Shown in pieces: positions 59,506-64,000 of a stretch of 64,000 nucleotides of DNA. The DNA comes from Vibrio ostreicida (lineage in GTDB: Bacteria; Pseudomonadota; Gammaproteobacteria; Enterobacterales; Vibrionaceae). The number at the start of each line of letters is the position of its first letter. Position 1 is the stretch's first letter. A model generated the notes under the pieces. It did not search any database. It saw nothing but the letters and a program-made list of their open reading frames with translations, and was not told the origin of the DNA. The DNA lies in the NCBI RefSeq assembly GCF_013074385.2, contig NZ_JABEYA020000009.1, positions 62,001-126,000 of the forward strand, read 5' to 3'. The position numbers were made by a program, and so were the translations under genes.

Positions 59506-59598
59506 GGTGAGGTGGCCGAGAGGCTGAAGGCGCTCCCCTGCTAAGGGAGTATGCGGTTTGTAGCCGCATCGAGGGTTCGAATCCCTCCCTCACCGCCA
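59506..59598 (+). tRNA. tRNA-Ser (anticodon GCT), second copy
   Basis: Identical in sequence to the tRNA-Ser at 59258, 248 nt downstream; long variable arm, anticodon GCT, encoded CCA. Confidence 0.97.
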
Positions 59599-59663
59599 TT
59601 ATTGGCCTATGGTCATTTTTTTTGTTTTAAAGAAAATTTTGTGTGATATACTTCACACCCTGT

Positions 59664-59740
59664 GCGTCCTTAGCTCAGCTGGATAGAGTACCTGGCTACG
59701 AACCAGGCGGTCGGAGGTTCGAATCCTCCAGGACGCGCCA
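59664..59740 (+). tRNA. tRNA-Arg (anticodon ACG), acceptor type A
   Basis: A 77-nt cloverleaf with acceptor stem GCGTCCT / AGGACGC and anticodon ACG. Differs from type B by paired changes in the acceptor and T stems. CCA encoded. Confidence 0.97.
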
Positions 59741-59795
59741 CTTACTTAGGGTTTTAAACGATCCTGATGCTGAATTTATTCAGCAACAAAACCGT

Positions 59796-59872
59796 GCGTC
59801 CTTAGCTCAGCTGGATAGAGTACCTGGCTACGAACCAGGCGGTCGGAGGTTCGAATCCTCCAGGACGCGCCA
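59796..59872 (+). tRNA. tRNA-Arg (anticodon ACG), acceptor type A
   Basis: Same sequence as the copy at 59664. First member of the duplicated unit that recurs at 60056. Confidence 0.97.
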
Positions 59873-59924
59873 CTTTTAAGGGACCTTGGTTCCTGATACT
59901 ACCTTGGTAATATCGAAACCCCGC

Positions 59925-60001
59925 GCGCTCGTAGCTCAGCTGGATAGAGTACCTGGCTACGAACCAGGCGGTCGAAGGTTCGAATCCTTCCGAGCGCGCC
60001 A
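59925..60001 (+). tRNA. tRNA-Arg (anticodon ACG), acceptor type B
   Basis: A 77-nt cloverleaf with acceptor GCGCTCG / CGAGCGC; same sequence as the copy at 59407. CCA encoded. Confidence 0.97.
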
Positions 60002-60055
60002 TTATTAAGTTTGCTAAGTCAGATTAAAACATCGAACTGATTTACTAAAAAACAT

Positions 60056-60132
60056 GCGTCCTTAGCTCAGCTGGATAGAGTACCTGGCTACGAACCAGGC
60101 GGTCGGAGGTTCGAATCCTCCAGGACGCGCCA
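60056..60132 (+). tRNA. tRNA-Arg (anticodon ACG), acceptor type A
   Basis: Same sequence as the copies at 59664 and 59796; opens the second duplicated unit. Confidence 0.97.
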
Positions 60133-60184
60133 CTTTTAAGGGAGCAAAGTTCCTGATATTGCCTTGGTAATATCGAAACCCCGC

Positions 60185-60261
60185 GCGCTCGTAGCTCAGC
60201 TGGATAGAGTACCTGGCTACGAACCAGGCGGTCGAAGGTTCGAATCCTTCCGAGCGCGCCA
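60185..60261 (+). tRNA. tRNA-Arg (anticodon ACG), acceptor type B
   Basis: Same sequence as the copies at 59407 and 59925; last tRNA of the array, followed by a terminator. Confidence 0.97.
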
Positions 60262-60267
60262 TACATA

Positions 60268-60298
60268 AAGCCCTGCTAGTATTAGCAGGGCTTTTTTT
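60268..60298 (+). terminator. Terminator of the tRNA array
   Basis: AAGCCCTGCTA / TAGCAGGGCTT, an 11-bp stem with a GTAT loop and a T7 run. Confidence 0.95.
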
Positions 60299-60462
60299 AT
60301 CAATGATTTTTCTTACCTTTCTGCCCCATTCGAGGCATGGCATCACCTTTCAAAGTCAAAATTGTGAGATCTTTGCTTGCCTATCTTTGCAGGTTTATGT
60401 GATGAATCTGACGAAAATGAGCGTTTAGGGGGCATAAAGCATGAATACTGCATTAAACAAAA

Positions 60463-60492
60463 TTGACAAAATTTAATCAATCGAGATAATCC
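60463..60492 (+). promoter_or_regulatory. Candidate promoter of oadGAB
   Basis: A perfect -35 TTGACA (60463-60468), 18-nt spacer and a moderate -10 TAATCC (60487-60492) lie 130 nt before oadG. Apart from this, the 325-nt gap between the tRNA terminator and oadG shows no gene. Confidence 0.5.
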
Positions 60493-60623
60493 TAAGTCCT
60501 TTGACGAACCATACTAACCACTTCACAGGTGATGGCTGAGCCTTGCCGTCATAGAAATAGCATGCAATAAGTGTTGAATAGATAGCCAAGTTTTTGTCAG
60601 GATGACAACGAAAGGATGCCAAA

Positions 60624-60878
60624 ATGGAAAATATTGGAAGCTTATTGGCTGATGCCGCCACGCTGATGTTCACTGGAATGCTTGTGGTCTTTACCTTCTT
60701 GACCGCTCTCGTCTATCTGGTCAGCTTAATGTCAAAGCTGGTACCGGATGACATCCCAGAACCGCTGGTTATACCCACTCACCATAGTGATGTTCAATCG
60801 GCCTCACAGGTATGCCCCCGAGTAATGGCTGCCATATCTGCTGCGGTCCATCAATATCGCGTTTCTGACACAAAATAG
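60624..60878 (+). CDS. oadG: Oxaloacetate decarboxylase gamma subunit
   Basis: The gamma subunit anchors the sodium-pumping oxaloacetate decarboxylase and links the alpha and beta subunits. The 84-residue product has one N-terminal membrane helix (about residues 12-36, TLMFTGMLVVFTFLTALVYLVSLM) and a short C-terminal tail (VMAAISAAVHQYR), the standard layout. AAAGGA lies upstream. It is the first gene of oadGAB, 33 nt before oadA. Confidence 0.93.
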   Translation: MENIGSLLADAATLMFTGMLVVFTFLTALVYLVSLMSKLVPDDIPEPLVIPTHHSDVQSASQVCPRVMAAISAAVHQYRVSDTK

Positions 60879-60911
60879 TATTTGGAATGAAGTAAAAAGG
60901 AGTTTACGAGC

Positions 60912-62672
60912 ATGCCTAAACCACTAGCTTTAACTGACGTGGTCCTTCGTGATGCCCATCAGTCACTATTTGCGACTCGATTGCGTCTGGACGATATGTT
61001 ACCCATTGCCGCAGAGCTTGATAAAGTCGGCTACTGGTCATTGGAAACGTGGGGAGGAGCAACGTTTGATGCCTGCATTCGTTATCTAGGTGAAGATCCA
61101 TGGGAACGTTTGCGTGCACTGAAAAATGCGATGCCTAACACTCCGATGCAAATGTTGCTGCGTGCTCAAAACCTTCTTGGGTACCGCCATTATGCCGATG
61201 ATGTTGTCGAAAAATTTGTGGAACGAGCACATGCCAATGGGATGGATATCTTTCGTATTTTTGATGCCATGAATGATGTACGCAACTTTCAAACGGCGGT
61301 AAAAGCTACGATCGAGGTTGGTGGACATGCTCAAGGTACGCTTTCTTATACCACTAGCCCAGTGCACAACATTGAAGGTTGGGTTGATTTGGCGAAACGC
61401 CTTGAAGATCTTGGCTGCCACTCCCTTTGCATTAAAGATATGTCTGGTTTGTTAAAGCCCTATGAGGCGCAGGCACTTATCTCTCGAATAAAATCATCCA
61501 CAGACATCCCTCTTGCTTTGCATTCTCATGCAACAACGGGGCTGTCTACGGCGACAGCGGTTAAAGCCGTGGAAGCAGGGGTCGATATGCTCGATACAGC
61601 GATTTCTTCAATGAGTTGTACCTATGGCCATACACCTACAGAGGCCGTGGTTGCCATGTTGGAGGGGACAGAACGAGATACAGGTTTAAAGCTTGAACAT
61701 ATTGAACCTATCGCGACTTACTTCCGTGAAGTGCGCAAGAAATACGCGCAATTTGAAGGCCAATTAAAAGGTGTTGATTCGAGAATTTTGATTGCTCAAG
61801 TTCCCGGGGGAATGCTGACCAATATGGAGAGCCAGTTAAAAGAGCAAGGTGCTGCAGATCGAATGGACGAAGTTTTGGCGGAAATTCCTCGGGTACGAGA
61901 GGATCTTGGGTTCATTCCTCTTGTTACTCCAACATCCCAGATCGTCGGGACTCAAGCCGTCATCAACGTGTTAACTGGAGAACGCTACAAAAGCATTACC
62001 AAAGAAACTGCGGGTGTTCTTAAGGGGGAATATGGCACCCCGCCTGCTTCAATAAATGCCACGCTTCAGGCTCGCGTGCTAGACGGGCAAGAAGCGGTGA
62101 CATGTCGCCCTGCGGACTTGTTAGAGGCGGAAATGGACACCTTAACTGACGATTTGTTGCGCAAAGCCAGCGATCAAAATATTGTGTTGGCGGCAGACAA
62201 GGTTGACGATGTACTGACTTATGCGTTGTTTCCACAAGTGGGCCTAAAATTTCTCAAAAACCGCCATAATCCGGATGCATTCGAACCTGTGCCAGAAGCG
62301 GCCTCTGCGACAAATGACTTACCGAACAAATCGACACCAAAAACAATTGAGTCTTACAGTGTGAGGGTCGACGGACAAGTGTTTGAGGTTGAAGTCGGAC
62401 CTCAGGGAGAATTGGCGTCTGTAAAACCGAAACGCGTTTCTTCGTCTTCTGTGCTTGAGTCAGAGGTGGTGCCTGCACCACTGGCTGGCAACATATTTAA
62501 AGTTAATGTTCACATCGGCTCGAACGTTGATGAAGGCGATGTGTTGCTGATTCTTGAAGCGATGAAGATGGAAACAGAAGTACGTGCCGCTCGTGGCGGT
62601 GTTGTTCAAGATCTTCATGTTAAAGAAGGGGACTCAGTGACTGTTGGGGCACCTCTTATTAATCTGGCTTAG
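60912..62672 (+). CDS. oadA: Oxaloacetate decarboxylase alpha subunit (biotin carboxyltransferase)
   Basis: The alpha subunit transfers the carboxyl group of oxaloacetate to biotin. The 586-residue product has the carboxyltransferase TIM barrel first ([19 protein letters not shown], metal-binding [16 protein letters not shown]), an A/P/S-rich linker around residues 460-500, and a biotin-carrier domain at the end with EAMKMET (biotinylated lysine near residue 552). AGGAG precedes the ATG. The subunit acts on the cytoplasmic face with OadB and OadG. Confidence 0.97.
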   Translation: MPKPLALTDVVLRDAHQSLFATRLRLDDMLPIAAELDKVGYWSLETWGGATFDACIRYLGEDPWERLRALKNAMPNTPMQMLLRAQNLLGYRHYADDVVEKFVERAHANGMDIFRIFDAMNDVRNFQTAVKATIEVGGHAQGTLSYTTSPVHNIEGWVDLAKRLEDLGCHSLCIKDMSGLLKPYEAQALISRIKSSTDIPLALHSHATTGLSTATAVKAVEAGVDMLDTAISSMSCTYGHTPTEAVVAMLEGTERDTGLKLEHIEPIATYFREVRKKYAQFEGQLKGVDSRILIAQVPGGMLTNMESQLKEQGAADRMDEVLAEIPRVREDLGFIPLVTPTSQIVGTQAVINVLTGERYKSITKETAGVLKGEYGTPPASINATLQARVLDGQEAVTCRPADLLEAEMDTLTDDLLRKASDQNIVLAADKVDDVLTYALFPQVGLKFLKNRHNPDAFEPVPEAASATNDLPNKSTPKTIESYSVRVDGQVFEVEVGPQGELASVKPKRVSSSSVLESEVVPAPLAGNIFKVNVHIGSNVDEGDVLLILEAMKMETEVRAARGGVVQDLHVKEGDSVTVGAPLINLA

Positions 62673-62681
62673 GGGATTGGT

Positions 62682-63812
62682 ATGGATGGATTGTTGATTC
62701 TTTGGTCTGAAACAGGGATTGCGAATTTTGAACTCGGCCAAATTTGTATGATTATGGTCGGTTGTATCTTGCTGTTCTTAGCCATTCGTAAGGGTTTCGA
62801 ACCTTTGCTCCTTCTTCCTATCGGGTTTGGTGCGATTTTAGCGAATATCCCTAATGCTGGCTTTACGGATGAAGGCGGGTTGCTTTACTACGTTTATTCA
62901 GTGGGGATTGAATCAGGCATCTTCCCGGTGTTAATCTTCATGGGTGTGGGCGCCATGACAGATTTTGGTGCTTTGATCGCTAACCCGAAAACGCTTTGGC
63001 TGGGCGCGGCGGCGCAGTTCGGTATTTTTGCCACGTTATTTGGCGCGATCTTGCTGAATTACGTTCCCGGTATGGCATTTAGCATGCCTGATGCTGCATC
63101 TATCGCTATTATTGGCGGCGCTGATGGTCCTACCGCTATTTTTTTAGCCAGTCAGTTGTCGCCTGATCTGCTCGGTGCTATCGCCGTTGCTGCCTACAGT
63201 TATATGGCCTTGGTTCCTATTATTCAGCCACCCATCATGAAGGCCCTGACTACCCCAGAAGAACGTAAAGTGACGATGGCACAGCTACGCCATGTTGGAA
63301 AGCGTGAAAAAATTCTCTTCCCATTAATTGTATTACTGATGACTATTTTGTTTCTTCCATCAGCAACGCCTTTGGTGGGGATGTTTTGTTTAGGGAATTT
63401 GATGCGCGAAGCAGGCGTGGTTGAACGGCTATCGAAAACGGCTCAGAACGAATTAATCAATATAGTCACGATATTTCTTGGGCTTGGTGTCGGTTCAAAA
63501 CTTCAGGCTGATGAGTTCCTCAATGTTGAGACTCTAGGTATTCTAGTATTGGGAGCCGTGGCCTTTAGTATTGGTACGGCAGGTGGCGTATTAATGGCTA
63601 AATTGCTTAACAAGTTGTCTAAAGAGGACATCAACCCGCTTATCGGCGCTGCAGGGGTATCGGCTGTCCCTATGGCGGCTCGGGTGGTTAACAAAGTCGG
63701 ACTTGAGGCTAACCCGCACAATTTCCTGTTAATGCATGCGATGGGGCCTAATGTTGCTGGCGTTTTAGGCTCAGCGGTGGCTGCGGGAATTCTGCTTGCT
63801 TTGGTGAATTAA
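62682..63812 (+). CDS. oadB: Oxaloacetate decarboxylase beta subunit (Na+ pump)
   Basis: OadB decarboxylates carboxybiotin and uses the energy to export Na+. The 376-residue product is a very hydrophobic multi-pass protein with [16 protein letters not shown] and the conserved [15 protein letters not shown], where the aspartate (about residue 149) is the Na+-coupling site. [15 protein letters not shown] and [18 protein letters not shown] close it. It starts 9 nt after oadA and ends the operon. Confidence 0.97.
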   Translation: MDGLLILWSETGIANFELGQICMIMVGCILLFLAIRKGFEPLLLLPIGFGAILANIPNAGFTDEGGLLYYVYSVGIESGIFPVLIFMGVGAMTDFGALIANPKTLWLGAAAQFGIFATLFGAILLNYVPGMAFSMPDAASIAIIGGADGPTAIFLASQLSPDLLGAIAVAAYSYMALVPIIQPPIMKALTTPEERKVTMAQLRHVGKREKILFPLIVLLMTILFLPSATPLVGMFCLGNLMREAGVVERLSKTAQNELINIVTIFLGLGVGSKLQADEFLNVETLGILVLGAVAFSIGTAGGVLMAKLLNKLSKEDINPLIGAAGVSAVPMAARVVNKVGLEANPHNFLLMHAMGPNVAGVLGSAVAAGILLALVN

Positions 63813-63876
63813 CATCAGTTATTCGCTATTTTAAGAATACGCAGTTAACTTTCGGGCAATAAATGGTATATATTCA

Positions 63877-63900
63877 AAGGGATGCTCTTGCGTCCTTTTT
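63877..63900 (+). terminator. Terminator of oadGAB
   Basis: AAAGGGATGC / GCGTCCTTTT pairs over 10 bp with two G-U pairs around a TCTT loop and ends in T5. Confidence 0.65.
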
Positions 63901-63923
63901 CGTATCGTTAGGGAAATGATGAA

Positions 63924-64000
63924 ATGGAAAATAAACAAATCGCGATCACTCAATTTGGTCAGCCTGAAGTGTTGACCATTCAGTCAAACTTAGCTCCCAA
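63924..64000 (+). CDS. Start of a quinone oxidoreductase-like gene (partial)
   Basis: An ATG with GGGAAATGATGAA upstream opens a frame reading MENKQIAITQFGQPEVL onward, cut by the window end after 25 codons. The QFGQPEVL pattern is typical of the N terminus of zeta-crystallin/quinone oxidoreductase members of the MDR superfamily. Too little is present to be sure. Confidence 0.5.
   Translation, partial: MENKQIAITQFGQPEVLTIQSNLAP

Larger units (their letters stand above)
59796..60261 (+). repeat. Tandem duplication of a two-tRNA unit
   Basis: The unit tRNA-Arg type A, 52-nt spacer, tRNA-Arg type B occurs at 59796-60001 and 60056-60261. The two inner spacers (59873-59924 and 60133-60184) share CACTTTTAAGGGA and CCTTGGTAATATCGAAACCC blocks with only a few changes, so the unit was duplicated recently, with a 260-nt period. 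Confidence 0.85.

Noticed and set aside
59802..60346. Minus-strand open frames reading SEGFEPSTAWFVARYSIQLS repeatedly
   Set aside because: These are translations of the reverse strand of the tRNA-Arg genes, a common annotation artefact.
1..64000. CRISPR arrays, insertion sequences, integrases or prophage genes
   Set aside because: No regularly spaced direct repeats, transposase motifs or phage genes were seen. The only close repeats are the tRNA copies.

Overview
The window is chromosomal DNA from a gammaproteobacterium of the Vibrionaceae (Vibrio or a close relative). The evidence is gene content and order as I remember them for that family: mreD-maf-rng-yhdP-nitrilase-tldD, an arginine deiminase next to rraB, a TAXI-type TRAP transporter next to argR and mdh, and recA-recX-alaS-lysC-csrA followed by a Ser/Arg tRNA array and the oadGAB sodium pump. 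Genes are dense, with short spacers and many U-tailed hairpins. No insertion sequence, integrase or CRISPR array was seen.

Layout. (1) 1-8.7 kb is a plus-strand run for cell shape and envelope: MreD, the Maf nucleotide pyrophosphatase, RNase G, the giant AsmA-like protein YhdP, a nitrilase-family amidase and the TldD protease. (2) 8.8-19 kb holds arginine deiminase, RraB, a decayed galactose-binding-domain gene, a tandem DUF2061 membrane protein, a UspF-like stress protein, a two-gene TAXI TRAP transporter with a well-placed CRP site, ArgR, malate dehydrogenase and a 63-residue conserved-looking protein. (3) 19-24 kb is a minus-strand block, ridA, pyrI, pyrB (with an intact leader-peptide attenuator), argF and a PIN-PhoH ATPase. 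(4) 24-32 kb carries rapA, rluA, a D-2-hydroxyacid dehydrogenase, an orphan periplasmic binding protein and a YjgN/M48-protease pair. (5) 32-42 kb carries valS, holC, pepA, lptF-lptG and mutS. (6) 42.4-52.2 kb is the least ordinary part: a five-gene plus-strand operon between mutS and pncC-recA. (7) 52-64 kb has pncC, recA (LexA box), recX, alaS, lysC, csrA, eight tRNA genes, oadGAB and the start of an oxidoreductase gene.

How the genes work together. ArgR, ArgF and ArcA control, make and break arginine. ArgF and PyrBI compete for carbamoyl phosphate, and pyrBI has its own nucleotide-sensing attenuator. A 12-bp palindrome is shared by the regions upstream of arcA and argR. LptF and LptG form the LPS-export permease, while YhdP is an envelope lipid-transport factor. 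RecA, RecX and MutS are repair functions.

The best candidate for an undescribed system is the operon at 42.7-52.1 kb. It encodes a YqiJ/NfeD-type OB-fold membrane protein, a YqiK-type flotillin, a 1623-residue coiled-coil AAA ATPase (the family usually labelled 'DNA repair ATPase'), a single-HKD phospholipase D/nuclease-fold protein and a TelA-family 'toxic anion resistance' protein. Spacing, a 4-nt overlap and a terminator placed only at the end suggest one transcription unit. I infer a membrane-microdomain-linked stress or defence machine; this is a hypothesis from family names and layout, not a known function.
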